A stretch of DNA of 64,000 nucleotides from Neolewinella aquimaris (GCF_014197245.1 NZ_JACIFF010000004.1:253548-317547); one strand, 5' to 3'. Counted from the first letter of the stretch, positions 41,157 to 50,517 are shown. Notes: generated by a model from the sequence alone, not told the origin. Translations and numbers: made by a program.

Positions 41157-41194
41157 AATTATCGAACGCTGCCGTTGCTTCGTCCTTGCATTAG

Positions 41195-41226
41195 CAAAGA
41201 TGCAATCATTTGCACCAACCGTGCAA
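41195..41226 (-). promoter_or_regulatory. candidate promoter of the tRNA-like RNAs
   Basis: On the minus strand TTG (41226-41224) and CATCTTTG (41202-41195, seven of eight matches to TAnnTTTG) are separated by 21 bases, the expected -33/-7 spacing. It lies 38 bases upstream of the RNA 2 5' end in an AT-rich stretch. Confidence 0.4.
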
Positions 41227-41342
41227 GTTCATTCAATAGTTTTAGGAAAACTATATTAAAATTTCAATATACTAACACCATAATTGAATATATTACAATT
41301 ATAGGGGCTTCCGTCCGCCTTCCTTTAGACAATTCACACCCC

Positions 41343-41720
41343 CTATTCCGGCTCAAACCACAGCCCCTCGCGCTCGTCTCCCGCCATGTAGTTGATCAAC
41401 AGCTCTTCGCCGGCGTCAATGTCCCGGAGTGCCGAAAATCGAATCTGATGAAAGTCGTAATCCATCTCATAATCCAGGTTCGGAGTGGAAGAATGATTAT
41501 ACAGCGAGCCATAGCCCAGCGCAAGTGCCGCCCCCTCCCCTTCCCAGACAAAGTAATAATCGTGCAGCCCCGTCCGGTGAATGACTTTCCGCTCCTCCGC
41601 CGACAGTACAATCACCGGCGCGAACTCGACGATCGTCCCCTCCCCAATGTTCTCGGCCGTAAAAACGCCCCGCCCCCCGCGTTCACTCGGTTTTAAGTAG
41701 AGGAATGGAAGGTGGGTCAT
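41343..41720 (-). CDS. SET-domain protein
   Basis: ATG 41720 gives 125 residues. The whole protein is a minimal SET domain: GGRGVFTAENIGEGTIVEF at the start, GYGSLYNHSSTPNLDYEM with the conserved N-H-S, then FSALRDIDAGEELLINY. SET proteins are lysine methyltransferases, mainly of eukaryotes; bacterial members are known and of uncertain substrate. A longer frame to 41786 adds a repetitive Thr/Gln/Pro start that is not a gene part. It lies near the tRNA-like RNAs and upstream of a tandem repeat. Confidence 0.85.
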   Translation of the reverse strand: MTHLPFLYLKPSERGGRGVFTAENIGEGTIVEFAPVIVLSAEERKVIHRTGLHDYYFVWEGEGAALALGYGSLYNHSSTPNLDYEMDYDFHQIRFSALRDIDAGEELLINYMAGDEREGLWFEPE

Positions 41721-41826
41721 GAGTGTGGGTTGTTGGGTTGGTGATTTGGTAGGTTGTTGCGTTAGTGGGTTATTCACGAATGGCAAAGAGAGGAATAAAC
41801 CGACTCACCGACCAACCCACTAAATG

Positions 41827-41872
41827 ACTACCGTACTACCCGACTAACCAACTACCGTACTACCCGACTAAC
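41827..41872. repeat. 22-bp tandem duplication
   Basis: ACTACCGTACTACCCGACTA + AC occurs at 41827-41848 and again at 41851-41872. A further related phrase (accgactcaccgaccaaccc) lies before it. The repeats abut the 3' end of the MoxR gene. Nothing else is seen in the 41721-41876 gap. Confidence 0.8.
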
Positions 41873-41876
41873 GAAC

Positions 41877-42848
41877 TCAAAACAACCCCTCAATCACCGC
41901 CTCCTCCGTGATCCCCTCCGCTTCCGCCTTGTAGTTGCGCACGATCCGGTGACGGAGCACGTACTTCGCGATGGCCTGCACGTCTTCAATGTCCGGACTG
42001 TACTTGCCGCTGATGGCTGCGTGACACTTGGCCCCTAGGACGAGGTACTGACTGGCGCGCGGACCGGCCCCCCAGCTGATGTAATCATTGACGTTTGCGC
42101 CGGCGCGGGTGGTGTTGGGGCGGGTCTTTCCGGTGAGCTTTACGGCATACTCCAATACATTGTCGCTCACGGGAATTTTTCGCACCAGCTGCTGGAAGAA
42201 GAGAATTTCTTCGCCGCTTAGCACGTGGTTGACGGTGTTGCGCTCGATGCCGGTGGTGCCGCGCACTACGGCCAGTTCTTCTTCGTAACTGGGGTAATCC
42301 AGCGGAATGTTGAACATGAAGCGGTCCAGCTGGGCTTCGGGCAGCGGATAGGTTCCTTCCTGTTCGATGGGGTTCTGGGTGGCGAGCACGAAAAAGGGCG
42401 CGGGGAGTTTGTGCCGTACTCCGTTGACCGTGACGGAACGTTCCTGCATGGCTTCGAGCAGGGCGGCCTGGGTTTTAGGTGGCGTACGGTTGATCTCGTC
42501 GGCCAATACGATGTTGGCGAAAAGGGGGCCGGGCATGAATTCGAAGTGGCGCTCGTCGTTCAGGATCTCCGAACCGGTGATGTCGGTCGGCATGAGATCG
42601 GGCGTGAACTGCACCCGCTTGAAGTCGAGATCGAGCACCTCGGAAATGGTCGATACGAGCAGGGTCTTGGCCAGTCCCGGTACACCGACCAGGAGGGAAT
42701 GCCCGTTGGAAAACAGCGATATGAGGACGGTCTTTACTACTTCCTGCTGTCCGACGATCACCTTGCCGATCTCGGTCCGTAAATCTTGGTAGGCCTGGGC
42801 GAGTGCGTCGACGGCTTCGACATCGGAGGAGAAGGTGGGTTTTGCCAT
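41877..42848 (-). CDS. MoxR-family AAA+ ATPase
   Basis: This is a 323-residue AAA+ protein. Walker [15 protein letters not shown] (about residue 50); Walker [25 protein letters not shown]; sensor-1 region [27 protein letters not shown]; sensor-2 arginine region near [13 protein letters not shown]. MoxR proteins are chaperone-like ATPases that usually act with a von Willebrand A protein. In bacteroidetes the partner genes typically follow; here the downstream neighbour is the SET gene (same strand) and no VWA gene is visible. Confidence 0.93.
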   Translation of the reverse strand: MAKPTFSSDVEAVDALAQAYQDLRTEIGKVIVGQQEVVKTVLISLFSNGHSLLVGVPGLAKTLLVSTISEVLDLDFKRVQFTPDLMPTDITGSEILNDERHFEFMPGPLFANIVLADEINRTPPKTQAALLEAMQERSVTVNGVRHKLPAPFFVLATQNPIEQEGTYPLPEAQLDRFMFNIPLDYPSYEEELAVVRGTTGIERNTVNHVLSGEEILFFQQLVRKIPVSDNVLEYAVKLTGKTRPNTTRAGANVNDYISWGAGPRASQYLVLGAKCHAAISGKYSPDIEDVQAIAKYVLRHRIVRNYKAEAEGITEEAVIEGLF

Positions 42849-42927
42849 GGGGTCATTAAGTAAGTATCAATAATACAACTCCGGTGGCGAAGCCCGACCG
42901 AAGCGTGTGTAAAAGGACCGACGGCCC

Positions 42928-44442
42928 TCAAATGTTGTCCTGCCGCACGCTTTTGAGTGCAAGCCGCCCGAGCCCGCCCGCCCCGACGATAAACAACAGC
43001 ATCGCCGGAAACCCACCCAGGGTCGAGATCAACCGTATCCCGTCCAGACCGGCGAAGGAAACCAATACCCACGAAGTGACACCAATCACACACCCCCACA
43101 GTATTTTGACCCGCACGGGTGCCTCGGCGGAGTCCGGTCCAATGTCCCGCATACAGAGCGCGCTCATGGCCGATACGTTGGAGTCAGCCGCGGTGACGTA
43201 CGAAAGGAAGACCAGCAGCAGAAAGAGCGCCGCCGTGATCCGCAACCCAGGCAACTGTTCCAGCAGGGCATAGGCCACCGCTTCGGGTCCGCCTTCCGCC
43301 AGTGCCGTGGTGAGCACGCCGTCGAGCTGACCGTCGATCACCAGCGCCGTACCGCCGAAGGCGATCATCCAGCAGGCGCCGAAGAGGGCGGTGCAGAGTA
43401 GGTTCACCTCGATGAAGCGGCGCACGGTATATCCCCGCGCCAGGCGCCCCAGGAACAGCGCCGTGATCGGTGCCCAGGCGAACCAATTGGCCCAGTAAAA
43501 GGTGGTCCAGGCGTGCGACCAGTCGGCAGGAATACCCGGATCGAGGCCCAGGTTGCGCGGTAAAAAAGTCACGGCGTAGTCGCCCGCCGCTCGCCCCGCT
43601 AGCCGGAGGGTCTCTACGGTCGGCCCGGCGAAAAAGACGAAAACGGCCAGCAAAATGAAGCCGATGATGTTGTAATTCGACAGGATCCGGATGCCCCGTT
43701 GCAATCCGGTCGCCGCCGAGATACTGAAGGCTACGACGATGCTACCAATGATCATTGCTAATTGAAGGGGCGTGGCACCCGCGTCCCCGCCCGCATATCC
43801 CGTAATGCCGCCGTGCAGGGCCAGACTGCCCGCCCCGAGTGCCGCCGCCATTCCCGCCACGAGGGCAAACAGGCATACCGCATCGATCGCCGCCCCGCCG
43901 TGGGTGTGTACCCGCTCACCAAAGACCGGCGCCAGCAATGTGCTGAGGGAGAAGGGTTGCCCGTGATTGTAAAAGCCCAGGGCGAAGAGCAGTCCCCCCA
44001 CCGTATAGATCGCGTAGGGCGTCAGCGTCCAGTGCAGGAACAGCGTGGATAGTGCAAAAACCGCCGGTTCCTCCACCCCCGCCGGCGGCGGCGCACTGAG
44101 GTGGTATACGGGCTCGGCAATGCCCCAGAACAGGATGCCGGTAGCGATCGTGGTACAGGCCGTGATCGCGAACCACCGCCACGGCGACAGCAGCCGTACC
44201 GCACCCACTCCGCCCAACGTCGTGCGCCCGAGCGGCGAAACGTACACGGCCGCCAGCAGGACCAGAAACGCGACGCAGGACCAGGAAAACAGCCAGTCGA
44301 AGCGATCGAGCACCCAGTTGCTTGCCACCTGGGCGCCGGCGATCAGTTCCACGGGGTCGCGCAGGGCCAGGATCGCGCAGATTACCAGCGGCAGTAGGGG
44401 CGGCAGCAGCACCGAGTACCGTATTCCGGTTCTATTTTTCAC
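42928..44442 (-). CDS. BCCT-family transporter (betaine/choline/carnitine)
   Basis: This 504-residue protein has about 12 transmembrane helices and the family motif in the eighth helix region, WTTFYWANWFAWAPITALFL, followed by GRLARGYTVRRF. BCCT proteins take up betaine, choline or carnitine with Na+ or H+ for osmoprotection. The immediate upstream gene on the same strand (10 bp) encodes a VanX-like dipeptidase. The nearby CHT1-like transporter at 47 kb may share choline as substrate, but this is inference. Confidence 0.9.
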   Translation of the reverse strand: MKNRTGIRYSVLLPPLLPLVICAILALRDPVELIAGAQVASNWVLDRFDWLFSWSCVAFLVLLAAVYVSPLGRTTLGGVGAVRLLSPWRWFAITACTTIATGILFWGIAEPVYHLSAPPPAGVEEPAVFALSTLFLHWTLTPYAIYTVGGLLFALGFYNHGQPFSLSTLLAPVFGERVHTHGGAAIDAVCLFALVAGMAAALGAGSLALHGGITGYAGGDAGATPLQLAMIIGSIVVAFSISAATGLQRGIRILSNYNIIGFILLAVFVFFAGPTVETLRLAGRAAGDYAVTFLPRNLGLDPGIPADWSHAWTTFYWANWFAWAPITALFLGRLARGYTVRRFIEVNLLCTALFGACWMIAFGGTALVIDGQLDGVLTTALAEGGPEAVAYALLEQLPGLRITAALFLLLVFLSYVTAADSNVSAMSALCMRDIGPDSAEAPVRVKILWGCVIGVTSWVLVSFAGLDGIRLISTLGGFPAMLLFIVGAGGLGRLALKSVRQDNI

Positions 44443-44452
44443 TGGGTAGCGG

Positions 44453-45160
44453 CTAAGTTTCGGGGCACGCCCAGACCCAGTCGCTCAACTCGAAGCGCGG
44501 ACCGGAAAAATTGAAGTGCCACCACTCCGTGCGGATGGTCGCAAAGCCGTGGCGTCGCAGTACGTCCTGCAGGATCGTCCGGTTCTCCAGCACCTGTGCC
44601 GGCAGGTCGGTGGTTGTCGTGTATGCCGCCTCCCCAAAATAGTCGTAAGGGGTACCCATATTCAGTTCCTTGCCGGTAGCGAGGTCGATGAGGGTAAGGT
44701 CGGCGGCCGCCCCCCGGCTGTGTACGCTTCCCCGGGCGGGATTGGCGACGTAGCGTGCGTCGGGCATCACGTCCCACAGCCGCTGCTGGTAGGGTTGGGG
44801 GCGGTAGCAGTCGAACATTTTGAGGCCCAGTCCCTGCTTTCTGAACTCGGCTTGCGCGGCGGCGAGGGCCCGGGCAACGGCCGGTCGGTAAAAGCAGCGC
44901 CCGCAGTCGTAGATCTTGCGCTCCATGAAGTTGCTGTCCGTAGCGTAGCGGATCTCCAGCCGGAAGCTCGTGTCTAGCCGTACCAGTTCGACCCACTGGC
45001 TGGTGTCGTAGTCGGGGGCCGGCAGGGGTACGATCACGGGTTCTGGGATCGGTTCCGCAATGGGGAATACCCCGCCGGTTTCCGGTTGTTCCGGGGCGGG
45101 GGCGCAGGTGCAGAGAACAAGCGGCAAGAGCAGGCAGATCAGGTAGCGTATCGTCGTCAT
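44453..45160 (-). CDS. VanX-like D-alanyl-D-alanine dipeptidase lipoprotein
   Basis: This 235-residue protein has a lipoprotein-like signal (TIRYLICLLLPLVLCTC). Zinc-binding motif SVHSRGAAADLTL (SxHxxGxAxD, about residue 145) and C-terminal EWWHFNF (about residue 215) mark the M15D/VanX family. Role in the family: hydrolysis of D-Ala-D-Ala, either for vancomycin resistance or cell-wall recycling. There is no VanH/VanA pair, so recycling is more likely. It lies 28 bp downstream of the T9SS repeat-protein gene and 10 bp upstream of the BCCT gene. Confidence 0.88.
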   Translation of the reverse strand: MTTIRYLICLLLPLVLCTCAPAPEQPETGGVFPIAEPIPEPVIVPLPAPDYDTSQWVELVRLDTSFRLEIRYATDSNFMERKIYDCGRCFYRPAVARALAAAQAEFRKQGLGLKMFDCYRPQPYQQRLWDVMPDARYVANPARGSVHSRGAAADLTLIDLATGKELNMGTPYDYFGEAAYTTTTDLPAQVLENRTILQDVLRRHGFATIRTEWWHFNFSGPRFELSDWVWACPET

Positions 45161-45188
45161 TCGCCGGGAAGATACACCACCCTACCGG

Positions 45189-46853
45189 TCACCTCACGAT
45201 CAGCGGCTCCGTGATGGAGTAGCCGTCCGCCACCAGGCGCACGTAATGTACGCCCGTACGCATCCCCACGTTCGCCGGCTCGATGACGAACTCCCGGACA
45301 ACGTCCGCCACCAGGGTCTCGCGCGGAAGCCGCAGCAGTAGTCGCCCGAGGGCATCGTGAACTTCAACGGAAACCGTCTGACTCACCCGTGGCGTGACCC
45401 GGAGGACCGCCCGCTCGGAGGTGGGGTTCGGGAAGAGCGACCACCGTAAGTCGAGCGTAGCCAGCTCCCGGTCCGTCGCGACCGGGGTGGCATCGCGGTA
45501 TTCGTAGTGGACGTCGTAAAGAAAGGTGGCGTAGTCTGCGGATTGCTCGTCGTTAGTGACCAGAAACCGCAGCTGATCGACCACCGTGTTGCCGGTTTGA
45601 ATCCGGAAAAAATCATCAGCATCGGTGGTACCTACGGGATAGGCTGGGGAGCCACTGGCGGCATAACCGGGCGACAAATTGCCTTCCGTAAGGGGTCTCG
45701 CAAATACGCGTACGGTGGTCGAGGTTCCGTTGGTTAGCGTGTACGTGGTATTGACCGGCTCGTCGTGGGGGAGGCGGGCGGGGGACGGCGGACAGCTTTG
45801 TACCCCGGCTAGGTGTAGTTGGCCGAAGTACAAGTCGACGGGATATCGGACTTCCAGCAGCGTAGTGGTTTGATCCGCCGAGGTGACTCTGAACCGAATA
45901 TGATCTACCCGCTGATTGCCCGACTGGATGGTGAAGGTGCAGGTCCCGCTGCCGGATCCGTCGTAGATGGGTGAACCGCAGGCTGCATAATCGGGGGTTA
46001 GTTCACCCGCAGTGATGGGACGGGGGAAGATCCGCACGCCCCCGGGCTGCTGGGTTTCGTAGGTGAATTCCACGGTTTGGTTCACGCCATTTGCGGTAAA
46101 GGGGCCGCCCACTACTGCGATTTCGCTGATTCTGGTATTGCTCCAGTACCAGTTTACCGGTACGAAGAACTGTTGGAGTTCCTCGCTCTGATCCGCACTG
46201 GTCATGGTGACCCGGAAGGAGTCGACCCGTACGTTGTTGCCCGCGGAAATACGGAAGCTGGCGGCCGCCGAACCGCTGCCGGTAAAGATCGGGGAGCCGG
46301 AAGCGGCATAATTGGGAGTCAGGGCGCCACCGGTGACGGGACGAATAAATATCCGCACCCCATCCGGTCGGGCAATCGAATAGTCGAAGTCAATGGAAAC
46401 TTCTTCGTCGTGCAGAAAGGTGGCGAAGGCCCGGTCGTGGGACGGGCTAAAGCCGTTGACTCCATTCTCGCCGAAGGTAAAATCCACCGGAACGTAAAAT
46501 TCCCGCAGCGTGATCGACTGGTCGGCGTTGGTGATGTGGAAGCGCAGTTCGTCGACCGCCACTTCCCCCGCGGAGATGGTGAATTCCGCCGTTCCCGACC
46601 CATCCCCCAGGTAGAGCGGGGAGCCGGAAGCTGCGTAGCTGGGGGAAAGGCTTCCACCGGAGAAGGGGCGGATGAAAATCCGCACCCCCGCCGCTTCATC
46701 GGTCGAGTACTCGAAATAGACCTGCACGTCTTCACCGTTGGCAAAGGTGGCCACCCGGGTTTCCGGGTCTATTTCGATGGTACAAATATCCGTTTGGGCG
46801 ACAAGGGTCACCGTCCAACAGATGATCAGGAGGATTACGTATAGCTGTTTCAT
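45189..46853 (-). CDS. T9SS-secreted protein with four ~110-residue repeats
   Basis: This 554-residue protein has a signal peptide (KQLYVILLIICWTVTLVAQ). It is built of four repeats. Each holds a core pattern GVRIFxRPxxxGxLxPxYAA, the strand motif SGSPxYxGxGSG and xVDxxRFxxTxADQ. Repeat cores start near residues 56, 170, 280 and 388 (one repeat has TTVRVFARP for GVRIF). A T9SS sorting domain ends it (LFPNPTSERAVLRVTP... GVHYVRLVADG). I do not recognise the repeat domain. The pattern is beta-rich and cell-surface localisation is expected. The gene heads a minus-strand group with VanX-like and BCCT genes. Confidence 0.75.
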   Translation of the reverse strand: MKQLYVILLIICWTVTLVAQTDICTIEIDPETRVATFANGEDVQVYFEYSTDEAAGVRIFIRPFSGGSLSPSYAASGSPLYLGDGSGTAEFTISAGEVAVDELRFHITNADQSITLREFYVPVDFTFGENGVNGFSPSHDRAFATFLHDEEVSIDFDYSIARPDGVRIFIRPVTGGALTPNYAASGSPIFTGSGSAAASFRISAGNNVRVDSFRVTMTSADQSEELQQFFVPVNWYWSNTRISEIAVVGGPFTANGVNQTVEFTYETQQPGGVRIFPRPITAGELTPDYAACGSPIYDGSGSGTCTFTIQSGNQRVDHIRFRVTSADQTTTLLEVRYPVDLYFGQLHLAGVQSCPPSPARLPHDEPVNTTYTLTNGTSTTVRVFARPLTEGNLSPGYAASGSPAYPVGTTDADDFFRIQTGNTVVDQLRFLVTNDEQSADYATFLYDVHYEYRDATPVATDRELATLDLRWSLFPNPTSERAVLRVTPRVSQTVSVEVHDALGRLLLRLPRETLVADVVREFVIEPANVGMRTGVHYVRLVADGYSITEPLIVR

Positions 46854-46960
46854 GTAGGTTGATTTTGGCCGGTACCCGTAAAGTGGATAGGCTCATACCC
46901 ATTCATGCGGCGTAGGCGTTTGCCGTTACATCCATTTTGGGGTGTATTTTGGGCGCTTCC

Positions 46961-48520
46961 ATGCGATCTAGCTCCCGTATCTTTTATCCCCTGCTGCTGC
47001 TCGGCGTCCTCCTCGGTGGCGCGGCGGCCTACCTGTACTGGTTTACGGAGGAGGACGTTCACTGGCCGGCCTTTGCCAGTATGGCGGTATTCTACGCCAT
47101 CGTATACTACATTGGTGCGCGGGCCGCCGGCAACCACGGCGTGAAGGACAACGACGCCGACGGCATGATGCTCGCCGGTCGCAACCTCCCCCTCTACGTG
47201 GCCGTCTTCACCATGAGCGCCACCTGGGTAGGTGGCGGATTCATCAACGGCACGGCGGAATATACCGCCACCCAGGGGCTCATCTGGGTGCAGGCGCCCT
47301 GGGGATACGCTCTTTCACTCGTGGTCGGCGGACTCTTCTTCGCCCGTACCATGCGCCGACGAAGGTACCGGACCATGCTCGATCCGCTAACCGAGCGCTA
47401 CGGGGAGCGATTCACGGCCGTGCTCTTTTTGCCGGCGCTTACCGGGGAGCTCTTCTGGACGGCCGCCATCCTCACTGCCCTCGGTGCCACCTTCGGTACG
47501 GTACTCGGCATCGACCTGACCACGGCCATCCTGCTGTCGGCTACGATCGCCGTAGCGTACACCGCCCTCGGGGGACTGTGGGCCGTAGCCATGACCGACG
47601 TAGTACAGCTGATCATTCTTTTCGGCGGGTTGGCACTGATCGTACCGTTTGCCCTGGAATTCACGGGCGGCCTGGAGGCTACCTGGTCGGCATACCAGGA
47701 CAAGTTCGGCACCGCGGCCACCCTGCTGCCCTCCCGTGAAGCCCTGGGGAGCAGCTACTGGACCTGGTGGGATTACGCCCTGCTGCTCGTGTTCGGCGGT
47801 ATTCCCTGGCAGGTCTACTTTCAGCGGGTACTCGCGGCACGCGACGAGGATACGGCTGTACGGCTGAGTTTGATTGCCGGTGTCGTCTGTTTGCTTGCTG
47901 CGGTGGCCCCGGTGCTGATCGGGATGGTTGCCGCGACAGTAGACTGGTCCGTTCTTCCCGCCGGCCCGCCGCCCGACGCGAGCGCTACCCTCCCGTGGGT
48001 CGTACGGTACCTGACCAACCCCATCGTGGCGGTCGTCGGACTCGGGGCGGTAGCGGCTGCGGTAATGTCGAGTGTGGATAGCAGCGTCCTGAGTGCGAGC
48101 AGTATGGGGGTATGGAACGTTTATAAGCCCCTGGTTAAGCCTGCCCTACCCGACGGCAGAGTGGCCGTACTCATTCAACGGTGCATCTGGATCGTCGGAA
48201 CGGCGGCTACCCTGATCGCCTTCCAGGTACAAAGCGTGTATGCCCTTTGGTTTCTTTGCTCCGATTTCGTGTACTGCCTGCTGTTTCCGGCCCTGGTCTG
48301 TGCGCTGTACGATCCGAAGGCCAATGCCCGTGGAGCCGTGGCGGGTTTCCTGATTGCTGCCTTCCTACGCTTTGGTGGAGGTGATGCGACCCTCGGGCTA
48401 CCGGCCTACCTTCCCTATCCAGATGACTTCCCATTCCGGACGCTGGCAATGGGAAGTGGATTACTGGCCATCTTCAGCTTTTCAAGGCTGTTTCCCAACT
48501 CCGTCCGATACCATGATTGA
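46961..48520 (+). CDS. sodium:solute symporter resembling animal choline transporter CHT1
   Basis: ATG 46961 gives 519 residues with about 13 helices (SSS family). Many phrases follow animal SLC5A7 closely: QAPWGYALSLVVGGLFFA, TMLDPLTERYGERF, LTGELFWTAAILTALGAT, PWQVYFQRVLAA, GLGAVAAAVMSSVDSSVLSA, ALWFLCSDFVYCLLFPALV, then a Gly/Asp-rich GGGDATLGLPAYLPYP and FPFRTLAMG. In animals the protein takes up choline. By likeness this one is a choline-type symporter; that is inference. The next gene overlaps its end by eight bases. Confidence 0.85.
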   Translation: MRSSSRIFYPLLLLGVLLGGAAAYLYWFTEEDVHWPAFASMAVFYAIVYYIGARAAGNHGVKDNDADGMMLAGRNLPLYVAVFTMSATWVGGGFINGTAEYTATQGLIWVQAPWGYALSLVVGGLFFARTMRRRRYRTMLDPLTERYGERFTAVLFLPALTGELFWTAAILTALGATFGTVLGIDLTTAILLSATIAVAYTALGGLWAVAMTDVVQLIILFGGLALIVPFALEFTGGLEATWSAYQDKFGTAATLLPSREALGSSYWTWWDYALLLVFGGIPWQVYFQRVLAARDEDTAVRLSLIAGVVCLLAAVAPVLIGMVAATVDWSVLPAGPPPDASATLPWVVRYLTNPIVAVVGLGAVAAAVMSSVDSSVLSASSMGVWNVYKPLVKPALPDGRVAVLIQRCIWIVGTAATLIAFQVQSVYALWFLCSDFVYCLLFPALVCALYDPKANARGAVAGFLIAAFLRFGGGDATLGLPAYLPYPDDFPFRTLAMGSGLLAIFSFSRLFPNSVRYHD

Positions 48521-49202
48521 TTGGCAACCGTACCGCGAACACTACGCCCGTACGCTTACCGGCGTTTCGCCAACGCTCCGCGGTGAGGTTGCACGGCTCG
48601 GCATGGCCCCTTTCACCTCAGCTCCGGAAACCACGCTACACCCGGGCGAACTGATGGTTGTGAGTATGAAACCGTACGGAGCGGCCGACCAGTCCTACCG
48701 CTGCGGGTGGGACGAAAGAGCTGACCGGCCGGATCTACACCGCTGGTACGATGGTGAACGGTCCACCGGCAATTTTGTACGCGAGGCTGATGCCCTTCTT
48801 GCGCTGCTCATTGACGGAATGACATTGCACCTGCGACCCCGCCAAATCTTCAGCACCTACGCATATTTTTCCCGTGCACGGGATGCCGCTGAGTTGAAGC
48901 GGTTTGGGCTGGAGCTCCTGGACTGTTCCGCATTTCACCGGAAGTTTCTCCAGATCATTCGCCCCCGGGTGGTCTTATGCATCGGCAACGGACCGCTCCC
49001 CTCCGCCTTTGCACTATACCGTTCCCTGTACGGGCCGGAGCATGTGGAGGAGGTGCGTTGTGCTCCCCGCGTTCTACTCAGGCACTTTACTACGAGCGAT
49101 GGCGTGCTGGTGCTCGGGGTGCCGCACCTGAGTTACGTGCGGGTGGCGAGCTTTGCTACCCCGCTTTTCGACGTACTACGTGCTCGCCAGCATAAGCTGT
49201 AG
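48513..49202 (+). CDS. hypothetical protein, uracil-DNA-glycosylase-like fold suspected
   Basis: ATG 48513 overlaps the symporter stop by eight bases; 229 residues. No signal or membrane segment. Hints of the UDG superfamily: GELMVVSMKPYGAADQSYR near residue 50, RVVLCIGNGPLPSAF near residue 150, and a His in PHLSYVR near the C-terminus. The usual GxDP motif is not clear. Translation is probably coupled to the transporter. Function unknown. Confidence 0.5.
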   Translation: MIDWQPYREHYARTLTGVSPTLRGEVARLGMAPFTSAPETTLHPGELMVVSMKPYGAADQSYRCGWDERADRPDLHRWYDGERSTGNFVREADALLALLIDGMTLHLRPRQIFSTYAYFSRARDAAELKRFGLELLDCSAFHRKFLQIIRPRVVLCIGNGPLPSAFALYRSLYGPEHVEEVRCAPRVLLRHFTTSDGVLVLGVPHLSYVRVASFATPLFDVLRARQHKL

Positions 49203-49515
49203 CGCGTGGATGCATATTGTTACGATGCGGGATGTTGTGGTGCTGCCGGCTCTGCGAAGACACATGGAGGTATTACATCATCTTGCGCCTTATTCGGACA
49301 ATTATGCGTTAAAAATCGCATATGCCATAGGAAGATGCTTTATTTGTTACAACACTATTTGGACTTATACTCACCCATTTCATTTTAACCCCATTTAATG
49401 ACGTTAAAACACCTATATTGATTGCCTATCAACACAATCCTCTATTAGATTAAATTGCTGAAAGTCGAGTAAGTCCTTCGGGTGCCCGTGTGCCTCTTTT
49501 TCAAATTACTCCACT
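49203..49515. other. 313-bp AT-rich intergenic region
   Basis: A low-GC stretch. Several short frames exist but none carries a recognisable pattern. No promoter pair or hairpin of note is visible. It precedes the beta-helix-like secreted protein. Confidence 0.5.
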
Positions 49516-50517
49516 ATGACAACACTTACCTCTCCTTACTTACTGGCCTTGTTTTCCATATTCTTTTCCCTGATCAGTCTGGTCCGTGGAAATTACGATC
49601 CGCCTCCGGGATCTGTCATCTACGTAGATGCGAATGCCGGGCGGAGCGGAACCGGATCGAGCTGGGACACTCCCATCTCTACCCTGCAGGATGCCCTACT
49701 GAGGGCCGACCACGACAGGCGCGTCCGTGAGATTCGTATGGCAGGTGGCACCTACTTCTCCGGTCAGAGAAGCGATACCCTGACGCCGTCCTCCTTCCTG
49801 ATCACCGCTCCAAACATCTCGATCGTAGGAGGCTACCGGGGCGGCGGGCGCGACGGCAATGAGCGTGATCCGTTGCGTTATCCTACCCGCCTGGCCCAGT
49901 TGCAGAACGGCGCATCCATCCTATCGATCCGCTTTAATTCGGGCCATACCCGGTTGGACGGTCTCATAATCGGCAACCCGCCGAACTCCTGCGTACGGAC
50001 CAATATCGGTCTCGACGTATACCACAGCCAAGTGAGTGCGATCAACTGCCGCTTCGAAGGAATCAAAGGTCGTCCGGATCGGCACGTTGCCGGAGTGCGC
50101 CTGGAGGGCAGCCAGCCGACCTCCTTCACGAATTGCCTGTTTACCAATAACCTGACTACCGATACGGGTGGTGATAGTCAGTTGCTGTACCACGGCGTCT
50201 GCAATTTCAACTTCTGCCCCATCCACAACCGCAGCGGGGGCAGTGGGGGAGCTAGCGCCCACACGAAACACGCCACTACGCAGGTTCACCTGGACAATTG
50301 TGTCATCTACAACAATGCCGACGCGGCGGGGCAGTCCATACACAGCGGTCGGAACAATGTGGTCCTGCAGTTTGCCCTCACCGACCTGGTCCCCGCCAAG
50401 GCCCAGGCACTCACGGTCACTAATGGCATCACGGCCGCCTCTGCGGGAACCGAGCAGTACTTCGTTGAGCATTCGAAACCGGCCGATAATACCCCCGATC
50501 AATTCGGCCTGCGCTGA
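49516..50517 (+). CDS. secreted parallel-beta-helix-like protein, no sorting domain seen
   Basis: This 333-residue protein has a signal peptide (ATG 49516; YLLALFSIFFSLISLVRG). The N-terminal phrase SVIYVDANAGRSGTGSSWDT and STLQDALLRADHD are the start of many bacterial right-handed beta-helix proteins; a helix-like series of strands (RLDGLIIGNPPNS, CRFEGIKG, CLFTNNLTT) follows. It ends at DQFGLR with no T9SS domain, so it may be a truncated version of a longer surface protein. Function unknown. Confidence 0.65.
   Translation: MTTLTSPYLLALFSIFFSLISLVRGNYDPPPGSVIYVDANAGRSGTGSSWDTPISTLQDALLRADHDRRVREIRMAGGTYFSGQRSDTLTPSSFLITAPNISIVGGYRGGGRDGNERDPLRYPTRLAQLQNGASILSIRFNSGHTRLDGLIIGNPPNSCVRTNIGLDVYHSQVSAINCRFEGIKGRPDRHVAGVRLEGSQPTSFTNCLFTNNLTTDTGGDSQLLYHGVCNFNFCPIHNRSGGSGGASAHTKHATTQVHLDNCVIYNNADAAGQSIHSGRNNVVLQFALTDLVPAKAQALTVTNGITAASAGTEQYFVEHSKPADNTPDQFGLR

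Noticed and set aside
40767..41696. 309-residue ORF on the plus strand across the tRNA-like RNAs
   Set aside because: It is a frame opened by repeated structured RNA on the other strand; no codon-usage or family pattern supports it, and it crosses the SET gene.
41721..41786. N-terminal extension of the SET protein
   Set aside because: The extra residues are a Thr/Gln/Pro-rich translation of repeat DNA; the SET family start matches 41720.
49153..49398. 81-codon ORF after the UDG-like gene
   Set aside because: Mostly lies in low-GC non-coding sequence, no recognisable motif.
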